The notes beneath the pieces were generated by a model. It did no database searches, had not been told where the DNA came from, and saw nothing but the letters and a program-made list of their open reading frames with translations. From the NCBI GenBank assembly GCA_018607135.1, contig JABBCA010000082.1, positions 150,075 through 214,074 of the forward strand: a stretch of DNA of 64,000 nucleotides, given 5' to 3'. Shown in pieces: positions 26,902 through 37,000 of this stretch; the stretch's first letter is position 1; every line of letters begins with the position of its first letter. A program made the position numbers and the translations under genes. Origin of the DNA: Opitutales bacterium (GTDB taxonomy: Bacteria > Verrucomicrobiota > Verrucomicrobiia > Opitutales > Coraliomargaritaceae).

Positions 26902-28278
26902 ATGGACTCCGAAACACCCACCATCCACTTTGACGAATTGCTCGAACGCTTACTAGATGCCATCGAGCGCTCCGATGTGGGCAAATGTATGGAAGTGCTC
27001 AGGGCTGCGGATGTCGAGGATACCGCAAAACTGGTGGACCGTTTAAGTGCTGACAAGCGCACCAAGCTTTTCGAAATACTCACACCCGAACAAAGCGCGG
27101 AAGTTCTAGAGCACGTTTACTACTTTCAAGGTGCCGACATCATTGAAGAACTGGAACCGGATGCAGCTGCTCAAATTGTCACACAACTCGACAGTGATGA
27201 CCGAGCAGACTTGCTCAACGAGCTCAAAGACAACGACTCCGAAGCGATTCTCGATGAGCTTGAAGACGACGTAGCCGAAGAGACCCGTCGCTTCATGGCT
27301 TATGAGGAAGGCACAGCGGGTTCTTTGATGTATAGCGAATTTGTTTCCTTCCACATGCGTATGACAGTCGAAGAAATCCTCAACGACATCCAATCGAAGC
27401 GTGACAAATACATCGAATACGGGGTTCAATATGCCTATGTGCTCAGTGCACGCAAAGAGCTTAAAGGCGTCTTGCCCGTGCGTAATTTACTCTTCGCTAA
27501 GAGAGACCAAACCGCCGCCGACATCATGATCCCCAATCCGACCACTGTCAGTGCAGGCACCACGGTGCTGGAATTGGAAAATTTATTTGAACAATACAAC
27601 TTTCTTGGGCTACCCGTAGTCGATGCGAAACATCGCCTCATCGGCATCGTGGATCGCGAAGCATCCACCGAAGCCCTTCAAGAAGCCGCTACCGAAGATC
27701 TATTGAAATTCCAAGGTTTGATGGGCAAAGAAGAGCTACGCTCAATGCCCTTGGCACTCCGCAGTCGTCGCCGTCTCTCTTGGTTAAGCATTAACATCGT
27801 GCTGAACTTGATCTCTGCGAGTGTCATTGCCTTCCACCAAGACACGCTTGAGGCAGTCATCGCACTCGCTGTCTTTTTACCCATCATTTCGGATATGTCG
27901 GGTTGTTCAGGTAATCAAGCGGTCGCCGTCTCAATGCGGGAGTTGTCGCTCGACCTGATCAGCCCCAAAGAGTTTGGCCGCGTATTTGTTAAAGAATCCA
28001 CTCTCGGCATGATCAATGGCGCCTGCCTCGGCCTACTCATTGGAACACTTGCCTGGATCTGGAAAGGCAATGCCATCCTCGGCTTGGTGGTAGGCGGTGC
28101 CCTCGCCCTCAACACCACGATAGCGGTTTGTGTTGGCGGCTTGGTGCCACTCTTACTCAAAGCCTTCAAGCAAGACCCCGCACTCGCATCGGGCCCGATC
28201 CTCACCACGGTCACTGATATGTGCGGCTTTTTGCTAATTCTGGGGCTCGCATCGATGTGCTTACCGTATTTGGTGTGA
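26902..28278 (+). CDS. mgtE: Magnesium transporter MgtE
   Basis: A 458-residue protein of normal MgtE length. Residues 1-130 form the acidic superhelical N domain (LVDRLSADKR, ILDELEDDVAEE). Residues 130-260 are the paired CBS domains (GSLMYSEFVSF, PVVDAKHRLIGIVDRE) that sense cytosolic Mg. From about 285 come five membrane helices, with FLPIISDMSGCSGNQAVAVS as the pore-lining signature (the DMSGxxGNQ block). It imports Mg2+ and closes when the cytosolic domains bind Mg. It is divergent from the fluoride channel genes with a 12-bp gap, so one or both transcripts must start inside the neighbouring coding sequence or be nearly leaderless. Confidence 0.95.
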   Translation: MDSETPTIHFDELLERLLDAIERSDVGKCMEVLRAADVEDTAKLVDRLSADKRTKLFEILTPEQSAEVLEHVYYFQGADIIEELEPDAAAQIVTQLDSDDRADLLNELKDNDSEAILDELEDDVAEETRRFMAYEEGTAGSLMYSEFVSFHMRMTVEEILNDIQSKRDKYIEYGVQYAYVLSARKELKGVLPVRNLLFAKRDQTAADIMIPNPTTVSAGTTVLELENLFEQYNFLGLPVVDAKHRLIGIVDREASTEALQEAATEDLLKFQGLMGKEELRSMPLALRSRRRLSWLSINIVLNLISASVIAFHQDTLEAVIALAVFLPIISDMSGCSGNQAVAVSMRELSLDLISPKEFGRVFVKESTLGMINGACLGLLIGTLAWIWKGNAILGLVVGGALALNTTIAVCVGGLVPLLLKAFKQDPALASGPILTTVTDMCGFLLILGLASMCLPYLV

Positions 28279-28378
28279 TAAAACCCGAAAAACCGCAAAA
28301 ATAGGCGTATTAGGCCTTGATCTTTAGCGGAGTGCCCCGTTTATTCCTCCGCTTTCACTTTTAAACAAGGAGCCCACT

Positions 28379-28537
28379 ATGTCACAACACAACAGCTTTA
28401 AGGCCACCGGCGGTGGCGGCAAAAAGAACCGAACAGTCCTCAAGCGTTTCGAGCGCGTGGACCTACTCCGCAAACGCGGCCAGTGGGAAGATGGCAACCG
28501 AGTGGTTGGTCTCAAAAAGACCAAACCTGAGGAATAA
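28379..28537 (+). CDS. Small basic protein of Chlamydiae/Verrucomicrobia type
   Basis: A 52-residue, highly basic protein with a strong ribosome-binding site (AAGGAG, 28367-28372) ahead of its ATG. It starts MSQHNSFKATGGGGKKNRTV and continues LKRFERVDLLRKRGQW, ending VVGLKKTKPEE. This pattern (N-VL-R-ER-LL---G-W-EG--V-GLPK) matches a short basic protein family I know from Chlamydiae and Verrucomicrobia genomes (small basic protein, TIGR04137 from memory). The function is not established; a ribosome- or nucleic-acid-associated role is suggested only by charge. A good hairpin terminator follows 21 bp later, so it is a separate transcription unit. Confidence 0.8.
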   Translation: MSQHNSFKATGGGGKKNRTVLKRFERVDLLRKRGQWEDGNRVVGLKKTKPEE

Positions 28538-28558
28538 GCCAACACTTTTAAGACTTTT

Positions 28559-28589
28559 AAGGCCCTTCAGCTATGAAGGGCCTTTTTTT
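28559..28589 (+). terminator. Rho-independent terminator after small basic protein
   Basis: The stem AAGGCCCTTCA pairs with TGAAGGGCCTT around a GCTA loop and is followed by a run of seven T. It ends the transcript of the 52-residue small basic protein gene. Confidence 0.9.
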
Positions 28590-28747
28590 GTGTCTCGCAG
28601 ACATCGAACAACTTTTTGGATTTTTTTACACCTTGACGGTTAAAATCTTCACAGACTTAATTGCAGATCTTATTGATGCGTAGTTTTAGCTCTGACTGGA
28701 TTATTTCTTGCTAAGACGCCATTTATTAGTTTTTTCCGCCTCACACA

Positions 28748-29053
28748 ATGAGCACACCAGAAACCAGCGACTCAAATTCAACTATGCACAAGGAACTTAC
28801 CGTGCAAAACAAGATGGGCATCCACGCCCGTCCTGCCGCCATGATAGTGCGTATCGCCAACACCTACTCCGGAGAAGTTTGGGTGGAAAAAGATGATGAA
28901 CAAGTCAACGGCAAGAGCATAATGGGCCTGATGATGCTCGCAGCTGGCAAGGGCTCCAAGCTTGTTGTTCGTGCTGAAGGCGATCAAAGCGCAGCTCAAA
29001 CCATGCTCGGCGAACTCGAAGCTCTCTTTGAACGCCGCTTCGAAGAAGCTTAG
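28748..29053 (+). CDS. HPr family phosphocarrier protein
   Basis: A 101-residue HPr. After a short N-terminal extension (about 13 residues) the fold starts at KELTVQNKMGIHARPAAMIV, with the phosphorylatable His in GIHARPA (about residue 26). The regulatory-site region NGKSIMGLMMLAAGKGS contains the Ser equivalent to Ser46. No EI, EII or HPr kinase gene is in the window. In organisms with few sugar PTS genes, HPr often serves a nitrogen-type or kinase-linked regulatory role, and that is likely but unproven here. It is monocistronic, with terminators on both sides. Confidence 0.93.
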   Translation: MSTPETSDSNSTMHKELTVQNKMGIHARPAAMIVRIANTYSGEVWVEKDDEQVNGKSIMGLMMLAAGKGSKLVVRAEGDQSAAQTMLGELEALFERRFEEA

Positions 29054-29074
29054 TGCACCTCACAGACTTTCTTC

Positions 29075-29104
29075 AAAAGCCGATTCGCAGGAATCGGCTT
29101 TTTT
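29075..29104 (+). terminator. Rho-independent terminator after HPr gene
   Basis: The stem AAAAGCCGATTC pairs with GAATCGGCTTTT around a GCAG loop, followed by further T residues. It starts 21 bp after the HPr stop codon. Confidence 0.9.
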
Positions 29105-29630
29105 GTGACACGATACCACGATCACCATAGGCACAACGACTTTTACTAGACGCAGAGCCTTCGCTCGGACTGTCTAATACCGAATTCAGTAAAGTTGGAT
29201 CCTTATACTTTCGTATTCGGTAGCGGTGTGGCCCACACCGCATTCATCCGACGAGCCTAAAGCTTTAAATCGTGCTGACTGGGCCAGTCAGCGCTACCCG
29301 ATCAAACATTTTTTCATTCGGTATAAAATAGAAAACTAGAGTGCATCAACCATTCAAACTGCCCCTAAACGGACGCTCTTGGCTACACGTCTTGAGTTTG
29401 TAGCCGATCCGAGGCGACGCCGACAACCCTCATCGTTTACGATTTAGGTTATTTTTGAGACAGCCTCCTTGCTGACTTCAAAGCAGACACGCTGGACGAT
29501 CCAACATGACCGGAAGTAGCATAGAGAAGCCTACCGCGAGCGCAGACGCGGCTCAACCATCACTTTCGCATACGGCGGCCAGAATTAACTGCCAATTCCT
29601 TTACCCACGTGACACATGCACTACAGGAGA
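29105..29630. other. Gene-free interval between HPr and recN 3' ends
   Basis: About 525 bp between convergent transcription units with no supported gene. It contains two 19-bp near-perfect palindromes (29223-29241 and 29274-29292) and a stretch at about 29447-29470 (ATTTTTGAGACAGCCTCC) that resembles the ends of the inverted repeat at 39965-40092. The rest shows no recognisable structure and may be degenerate mobile-element DNA. Confidence 0.5.
29223..29292. repeat. Pair of 19-bp palindromes, REP-like
   Basis: GCGGTGTGG-C-CCACACCGC (29223-29241) and GCTGACTGG-G-CCAGTCAGC (29274-29292) are each perfect 9-bp stems around one base. Outside them, CGGTAGCG on the left is nearly the inverse complement of CGCTACCCG on the right, so the pair forms a larger imperfect inverted unit. 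This layout resembles REP/BIME-type intergenic elements. Other copies were not seen in this window. Confidence 0.5.
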
Positions 29631-31289
29631 TTAAACCAGTAATTCTTTCGCGTGTGCTAGGGCAGATGCAGACTTCCGATCACCGAGCATTCGAGCCAAC
29701 TCCTCCAGCCGCTTATCACGAGATAAGTGTATCGGACCAATGGATACGGTTGTCGAATCCTCATCCTGCGACTTTGTCACTACAAAATGATTTTGGGCCA
29801 GCGATGCTACTTGCGGCAAATGAGTGACACAGAGCACCTGATGCTTGCCAGAAAGTCGTGCAAGCTCAGCACCCACCGCACGCCCGACTTCACCACCCAC
29901 ATTGGAGTCGACTTCGTCAAAAACAAGCAAGGGCGTTGCATCTGCTTCTGCGAGGACTGTCTTGAGCGCAAGCATCACGCGCGCTGTCTCGCCACTCGAG
30001 GCAATTTTATTTAGTGGTAAGAGCGACTGGCCTGCGTTCGGCGCAAATAAAAACCGGCAACTACTGTCTCCCATTTCGGTCAACTCTTGATGTTCGACCA
30101 TTTCAATTTCCAGACGCGCCTTTTTGAACCCCAATGCTTGAAGCAAATCTGCTGCTTTCGCTGACAAAACCTTAGCCGATTGCGTTCGAGTCTTTGTTAT
30201 TTTTTTTGCCCGTGCCTTGAGCGCCACTTCCTGCTTTTCCGCAGCGACACGTTTTTTAGCCAGGACACCTTCGACATCTCCCTGCACTGCTAGCTTTTGA
30301 GCCAGTTCTTCACGCTTATTAAGCACCGCCTCAACACTTCCGCCATACTTACGTCGCAACTCTTGCCACAGGTTCATACGCTCAGTCGTCGCCTCAATAG
30401 ACTCTGCGTCAAAATCAAAATCACTGGCAAGCCTCCCCACTTCATCGCCGACGTCTTCAAGCTCAATCAATAAACTACGCACACGCTCCATTAAAGGCTC
30501 ACAACTAGGATCCAATTGAGAGAGCGTTTCAAAATGAGCCACCAGTGTAGATAACTGTTCATTGAGACCGGCATCACCAGAAATACCATCCGCACAACTG
30601 GAAGCCAGTGCGACTAACTCTTGAGCGCTCGACATTCGCGTGTATTCGAGTTCAAGCGCATCTATCGACTCCTCGCTTACCTGCACCGCATCGATCTTGT
30701 TGATTTGCTTCTGCACAAAATCGATTTCATCGGGATCCAAACGCTCACCTCTTTCAAGGCTATCGATTTCTTTTAGTGAGAAACGCCATGCTTGATACGC
30801 ATCCACATAATCAGACAGCGCCGACTCATTGCTCGCATAGATGTCCAACATTTGCAACTGACGCCGTTCCTGAAACAACTTTTGCGGCTCGCCTGGACCA
30901 TGAAAATCAATCCACGACTCCCCAAGATTTTGCAGCTGTGTCAGCGTTGCTAAACTACCATTGATTTGAATGCGCGGCATTTTACTTTTGTGGATACTGC
31001 GTTGCAATACCAGCACCCCATCATCACATGGAGCAAGACCCCCAGACTCCAGCAAGGTATTCATCTCTTCGGGGTCTTCAAAATAAAGCGCCGCTTCAAC
31101 TTCAACAACATCCATGCCCTGGCGAATCAATGTCTTATCGGTGCGCGCACCTGCAAGCAATCCGAGTGCCCCCAACAGCACACTCTTACCCGCACCGGTC
31201 TCACCCGTGACCGCAGTAAAACCCGCTTCGAACTCAAGAGTCACTTGATCCAGCAAAGCCAGATCTTTAATTTTAAGATATTGCAGCAT
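29631..31289 (-). CDS. recN: DNA repair protein RecN
   Basis: A 552-residue SMC-like ATPase of usual RecN length. The start at 31289 (MLQYLKIKDLALLD) matches the conserved N-terminus. Walker A is AVTGETGAGKSVLLGAL (about 30-46). Long coiled-coil arms fill the middle. The C-terminal ABC half contains SSGETARVMLALK, the signature motif, and the Walker B LLVFDEVDSNVGGEVG. RecN holds or aligns broken DNA ends during recombinational repair. It is immediately downstream of the Yip1-like gene (1-bp gap) on the minus strand, so the two are likely co-transcribed. Confidence 0.95.
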   Translation of the reverse strand: MLQYLKIKDLALLDQVTLEFEAGFTAVTGETGAGKSVLLGALGLLAGARTDKTLIRQGMDVVEVEAALYFEDPEEMNTLLESGGLAPCDDGVLVLQRSIHKSKMPRIQINGSLATLTQLQNLGESWIDFHGPGEPQKLFQERRQLQMLDIYASNESALSDYVDAYQAWRFSLKEIDSLERGERLDPDEIDFVQKQINKIDAVQVSEESIDALELEYTRMSSAQELVALASSCADGISGDAGLNEQLSTLVAHFETLSQLDPSCEPLMERVRSLLIELEDVGDEVGRLASDFDFDAESIEATTERMNLWQELRRKYGGSVEAVLNKREELAQKLAVQGDVEGVLAKKRVAAEKQEVALKARAKKITKTRTQSAKVLSAKAADLLQALGFKKARLEIEMVEHQELTEMGDSSCRFLFAPNAGQSLLPLNKIASSGETARVMLALKTVLAEADATPLLVFDEVDSNVGGEVGRAVGAELARLSGKHQVLCVTHLPQVASLAQNHFVVTKSQDEDSTTVSIGPIHLSRDKRLEELARMLGDRKSASALAHAKELLV

Positions 31290-31290
31290 A

Positions 31291-31869
31291 TTAAGAACCC
31301 ACAGGTGCGACACCAAATGCTTGTGCGATAAACTGAGCCAAAAGTGTCAGCGGAAAAATCGACACAATACAAGTCACGACAAGACACATGAATGCTTTGA
31401 GCACGGATAAGCGTAAAGCCGCAGCAATTGATAATAGTATCGTCACATAGCCATAGATAAAACCTCCAAAAAGTGGCCATGCAAACGCCGCAAGTGCCTC
31501 CGCAGAAGCCCCACAAGCAATCGCGACCGCCATACTCAGCGACAAAATCGTCCAAGGCATAAGCCCCCAGCCCAAGGCAATACGCAATTCAAAAAGTTTC
31601 GCCTGAGCGCCAAACCAGCGTCCAAAATTACGAAGTAACCAAGAGAACAAATATAGACCAAAAAATCCAACAAAGGCACCAAAAACAACGATCAGAGCTG
31701 ATACCGACTCTTGGGATAGATAGAGACGATATGCTGGAGCAACTCCAAACAGCAATCCACAAGCGACTGCAAGCGAATGGCCAGAAGGCTCTTTGAGAAG
31801 CGCACCCACTACGGTTCCAGGGCGATACCAAAATTTTAAAAGATAGGGTTGTGCAGATGAATCAGGCAT
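31291..31869 (-). CDS. Yip1-family membrane protein
   Basis: A 192-residue protein with five or so hydrophobic helices. The start at 31869 (MPDSSAQPYLLKFWYRPG) is preferred; a longer frame from 32091 would run into the divergent ABC-F gene. The N-terminal KFWYRPGTVVGALLKEP followed by a helical bundle is the Yip1/DUF1282 pattern. The function of bacterial Yip1 proteins is not known. It leads recN with a 1-bp gap. Confidence 0.7.
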   Translation of the reverse strand: MPDSSAQPYLLKFWYRPGTVVGALLKEPSGHSLAVACGLLFGVAPAYRLYLSQESVSALIVVFGAFVGFFGLYLFSWLLRNFGRWFGAQAKLFELRIALGWGLMPWTILSLSMAVAIACGASAEALAAFAWPLFGGFIYGYVTILLSIAAALRLSVLKAFMCLVVTCIVSIFPLTLLAQFIAQAFGVAPVGS

Positions 31870-31972
31870 AATTACAACTGCACAGAAAACAGAAGCAAGC
31901 GCGGGCGCAAGTCTGACTCGAAAAGAAGACTTTAAAAGCCGCCAGGAATCGGTATTCCTCCTCGCTTCGCAC

Positions 31973-33907
31973 ATGCTTACCGTATCCAAAATTAGCAAAG
32001 GCTTCGGCCAAAAGACCCTGTTCACCGACATTTCACTGCGCCTCTTGCGTGGTGAGCGCTTGGGCCTAGTTGGTCCAAATGGTGCCGGCAAAACGACACT
32101 GTTCTCAATTATATTGGGAGACGCCGAGGCCGATAGCGGACTTATTGAACTTGAACGTGATATAAAGATCGGATTTTTGCCTCAAGAAAGTGCGCCTACT
32201 GGTAATGAATCCGTCGCTGAGCTGGCCACCTCGATTTCTCCAGAAATCACCAGCCTATACAAAACCCTTCGTGAACATCTCGACCCCAATGACGAAGCCC
32301 GCATTGATGCACTTGAACGCTTCGTGGAACTGGATGGTTATAATCTAGAAGCCAAAGCCAAGCGGATTCTCGCGGGCCTCGCCTTTAGACCTGAAGACTA
32401 CGAGCTACCTGCACACACCCTAAGTGGCGGTTGGATCATGCGAGCTCACCTCGCTCGCCTGCTGGTAATGGAGCCCGACCTGCTGATGCTCGACGAGCCT
32501 ACCAATCACCTCGACCTAGAAACGCTTGGCTGGTTTCAAAACCAACTCAAACGCTACTCAGGTGCAATCCTGACGATTTCCCACGACCGCGAATTCCTAA
32601 ATGCCATTTGCGACGGCATTGTCGAAATTGCCCACGGAAAACTGAATCGCTATCACGGCAACTACGAAGACTACCTAAGCCAAAAAGCTGAACGCGAAGC
32701 ACAACACCTCGCCGCCTACAACAATCAGCAACGTGAAATCGCCCACCTCGAGGACTTCGTGCGCCGCTTCCGAGCCAAGGCGAGCAAGGCAACTCAAGCA
32801 CAAGCACGGCTCAAGCAACTTGAGAAAATGGAGCGTATCGAAGCTCCTCTTAGTGAAGCGGATACGATTTCTTTCTCTTTTCCCCAGCCGCAACGCAGCG
32901 GTCAACGCGTCGCCACACTCGATAAGGTGCAACAGGCTTACGGTGAGCATATCGTCTACGAAGACCTCAGTTTGAACATAGAGAAAGGCGAGCGCATCGT
33001 CCTCGTTGGCCCAAATGGCGCGGGTAAATCCACACTTCTCAAAATTTTGTCTGGCGCAGTCGAGATACAGGGCGGAGCTCGCGAACTCGGCCACAACGTG
33101 AGTGTCGGCTACTTTTCCCAACAACGTGTAGAAGTGCTCAACATGGAGCGGACTGTCATCGACGAAGCGATGGAACGCATCGAAAATGGCATGAATGAGC
33201 AAAAAGTGCGAGGCATCTTGGGTGCGTTTCTTTTCCGTGGTGAGGATGTTTTCAAAAAAGTCAAAGTGCTCAGTGGTGGTGAGAAGAGTCGCCTAGCACT
33301 CGTCAAACTTCTGCTCGCTCCACCCAACCTGCTACTTTTGGACGAGCCGACGACTCACCTAGACATGCCCAGTATCGATGCGCTCATCGGCGCTATTAAA
33401 GAGTATAGTGGCACCCTTGTATTTGTCAGCCACGACGTGCACTTCATTCGCGCCATTGCTCAAAATACAATTCAGATACAAGCAGGCTCCATCACCACTT
33501 ATGCTGGTGACTACGATTATTACTTACGTAAATCTGGAGCGAGCTCTGAACAAAGTGGCTTAGTCGCAGGCCTCAAGAACGCCCGCCCTGACGGCAGCCC
33601 CGAAACGGAGGGCAAGCGTGACAAAGTTAGTGCCAAGGAACGTCGCCGCCTCGCTGCAGAGGAACGCCAACGGGCCTCTAAGGGCCGTAAAGGGATCGAA
33701 AAAAAGGTCGCCCAGCTCGAAGTTGAAATACTAGCGCTCGAAACCGAACAAGGCGAGCTCTCCAAACAACTAGAAGACCCCAATTCTTACAGTGACCCAG
33801 AAATAGCCAAAGAATTGAACATTAAAGCCGCGCGTGTTTCTAAACGACTTGAAGAAAAAAACTACGAGTGGGAGATTACCGCCGAAGAACTCAGCCAATT
33901 ACTGTAA
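31973..33907 (+). CDS. ABC-F family ATPase (Uup-like)
   Basis: A 644-residue soluble protein with two ABC domains and no membrane helices. Domain 1 has Walker A GLVGPNGAGKTT (about 31-42), signature LSGGW and Walker B LLMLDEPTNHLD. The linker between domains is highly charged (about 235-290). Domain 2 has GPNGAGKST, LSGGEKSR and LLLLDEPTTHLD. A C-terminal coiled coil (about 550-644) carries basic and Glu-rich helices, as in Uup. ABC-F proteins bind ribosomes and modulate translation; Uup-type members also bind branched DNA. It is divergent from the Yip1/recN unit, with a 103-bp gap. Confidence 0.9.
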   Translation: MLTVSKISKGFGQKTLFTDISLRLLRGERLGLVGPNGAGKTTLFSIILGDAEADSGLIELERDIKIGFLPQESAPTGNESVAELATSISPEITSLYKTLREHLDPNDEARIDALERFVELDGYNLEAKAKRILAGLAFRPEDYELPAHTLSGGWIMRAHLARLLVMEPDLLMLDEPTNHLDLETLGWFQNQLKRYSGAILTISHDREFLNAICDGIVEIAHGKLNRYHGNYEDYLSQKAEREAQHLAAYNNQQREIAHLEDFVRRFRAKASKATQAQARLKQLEKMERIEAPLSEADTISFSFPQPQRSGQRVATLDKVQQAYGEHIVYEDLSLNIEKGERIVLVGPNGAGKSTLLKILSGAVEIQGGARELGHNVSVGYFSQQRVEVLNMERTVIDEAMERIENGMNEQKVRGILGAFLFRGEDVFKKVKVLSGGEKSRLALVKLLLAPPNLLLLDEPTTHLDMPSIDALIGAIKEYSGTLVFVSHDVHFIRAIAQNTIQIQAGSITTYAGDYDYYLRKSGASSEQSGLVAGLKNARPDGSPETEGKRDKVSAKERRRLAAEERQRASKGRKGIEKKVAQLEVEILALETEQGELSKQLEDPNSYSDPEIAKELNIKAARVSKRLEEKNYEWEITAEELSQLL

Positions 33908-34012
33908 AGCTCTAGGGGTTAATACTATCAAGAGTCCTATTTTCGCTTTACAAGGTAGCTCTAAAAAATGAGCTTTGTCTATTTATTCCCAGTCTTCCCC
34001 ATTCTCAGCAAT

Positions 34013-37000
34013 ATGCTAAACCGATTTACCTTTCGAAAGTCGCTCTGCGCTGCCCTCGTTCTAGCGACCAGCCTCGTTTCCACTTATGCTCAAGAGGACT
34101 CTGGAGCGAGCCAACTCAGTTTCAGTAACCTTCAAGCTCAGGCCAATGGTTTAGTCGAACAAGGTGAGCTCATTAAGGCGATGCCCTTACTTAAAGAGCT
34201 GATCTCTCGGGTCGAAGGCATGACAAATACAGAAAGTGAAAACATCAAACTCGATTTTCCGATATTCCTTGTCGGCACTGGTTATATTCAGATCTACATA
34301 CAGAGCGGCGACGACTCCGACTTGCAGCAATGCCTCACTTGGTATGACAAGCTTGAAAAAGACTTTCCACGCTCTCCAAAAATCAAAGATGCATCGCTGA
34401 AGCGAATTGATGTGCTACGTGCGCTGGGCCAAGCAGAAGATGCAACGAAATTGATGATTAAGATCCTCGATGGAGGTTACAGTTTCAATCTTACCTATAA
34501 AGAGCGCATTAAAATCCTAAAAGATTTGGTATCCACTTTTTACGGCACTGGTAAGCTAAAGGATGGTCTCCCCTATTTTGGACAACTCTTAGAAGTCGCT
34601 CGCGACATTGAAGACAAGGGTCTAGCCGCTGCCGCAAGCTTTGAAGCCCTAGCTACGGAAAAACGTTTTGACGATGCGATGAAGCTCGTTCCCTTTCTGG
34701 CTCAAGAATCTGAGGCACGCTATCGCCCTCGTCTCAATGTGGCGCTGCTAAAAGCAAGTGATGCCGTGGTTGAGCTCGGCCGTATCAACGATGCAGCCAT
34801 TCTGCTAAACTTGATCAAAACAACTGACATCATTATCCAATATAACGAAGCGAAGCTCGCGACGATTAATTCCAAACTGGAGCAACGTGTCGCCTTCGGA
34901 GCCTCCTCAGAAGTTACGGAGAAATTTGAACAAGAAATTAGCACCATCGAAAAGAATTTAGAAAGCTTAGGTAAACTACCCACCCTTCGTAACGAACTTC
35001 TCGTCCGCCGCGCGCGCAATTACACACAGACTGGCCGCCGTTTTGAAGCATTCTGGATGTTTTACGACCTCATGGAAGAAAATCCAGACGACGAGCGAAG
35101 TGAATTTTACCTTTATGCATCCTTTGCGAATGCGCGCCAGATAGGTAAAGTCAAAACCGTCATTAAACTCGGGCGCGTCTATCGCCAAAAATTTCCGAGT
35201 GGCGACTACTATTCTGATATTTCAGCAGTTCTAGCAACTGAGCTTAAGAACCAAGGTGAATTTGTTGAATTCTCTGAAATCGTCATCGATTTCCTCAACC
35301 GATTCCCGATCGATCCAGTCTCAGCCAATTTACTCGCTCAGTGGGGTGCTTACAAATTTAGCGAGGAAGACTTTCAAGAAGTGGTCGATCAATGCGCGAA
35401 GTGGCTCAGTATGCACAATTCCAGCTCATTCGAAGATGGCCTTCACTACTGGAAAGGCCTAGGCGAACTACAACTCTCCGCATTTGTGCCAGCAGTTGAC
35501 AGCTTCGATAACGTTTTAGTTAAATTCCCAACCAGTGTTTATGCAGAAGATGCACTTCTAAGAAAAGGTGCGGCGCAATTTTATGCTCAGTTTTTTGAGA
35601 AAGCGCGCACCACACTCACCGCATACGTCCAAAAATATCCTAGCGGAAACGGTATCGACCAAGCCTACTTTTTCCTCGGTGAAGTGGAACTGATTGCCGA
35701 AAACTTTGAGCTCGCACTCAGCTACTTTCAAAAAGCCGACGAACTGACTACACAGCAAGACGTGCACGACAGTGTCGCCTTCAAGATCGGCACGATCTAC
35801 GAAATGCTAGAGCAGTATGATCAAATGGCAGCAAACTTTAAGAGCTACATCGAAACTTACGCAGAAGCAGGTCGCCTCACTGATGCGATTTTTCAACTGG
35901 GTCGTGCCTACGAGTTTAACCTAGAAGTCACCAAGATGCTCTGGCTCTACCGCGACAGTATCAACAAATATATTACCGCTGAGAATAATCATGGAGTCGA
36001 TACCCTGATCGAAGGCTACGCAGAAAAACATAACAGCAACGAAGCGATGCTCGTTCGCACGCTTGAATTTCTCTACGACCTAGAAAATGACCTCGAATTC
36101 CGCACTAAAATTGTAACCGACCGCGGCTTTCTCTTTGAGGTATTCTATGGTGATCCAACATTAGAGCAGACGCTGTATAATAAGCTTCGCCGACATCCAA
36201 ACTTTACGGTCAAGCTGCTAGACGATCTCAGTCTGATCAATGACATTACAGACGTCTATCGAATAGAGGGTGAACAATTTCCAGCGCAAACTCCCGAAGG
36301 ACTGTATCGAGAACTACTCGCGCAGTATCAAGCATCCGGAAACCGTATCGCTGAAGCGCGGGCATTGATGGGCCTCTATCGCATCGGCATCGAGATCGCA
36401 CCCAAGAAAGCCTTTGATCCAGCTCTTCTCGACGAAGCATCACCACGTGTGCTTCTTTACATTGCCGACTACGAACGCAACAAACGCAGAGAATTTGCAG
36501 TGACTGCCTGGAATTATGTTTTAAGCAGATACCCTCAAGATGATGCTGCCATCGTCGCATATATGCGCCTTGCTGACGTCACCGACGAAAGCGGAGATGC
36601 AAATGGCGCCCTCAATTACCTCGAAGCCATCATCACACAATTCCCTGGCTCGCCCAAGGTGCCTGCAATTATTCTGCGACAAGGTGAACTCCTCTCCTCA
36701 CTCGGTCGCGGTGATGAAGCCAGAGAAAAATACCAATATATTTTGAAAGTCCCCAACTGGCGCGGCATTCTCCACGCCAAAGCACTCTATCAAACTGGGG
36801 AGTCATACATGCAAGAGAACGCCTACGCCGAAGCGCACGGCTTCTTCGAGCGCACCTTCCTCGGTTATTCGCAATTCACAGAGCTCTGCGCGAAAGCCTA
36901 TCTCCAAGATGCCAATGCACTCATAGGAATGGGTGAGCGCGCGAGCGCTAAAGCGACCCTTCAAGAAGCCACTGAACTTCTCAGCGAGTCTGGCCCTGAA

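Noticed and set aside
26860-26905. Fluoride riboswitch upstream of crcB
   Set aside because: The upstream region is the mgtE coding sequence and no crcB-motif pseudoknot was recognised.
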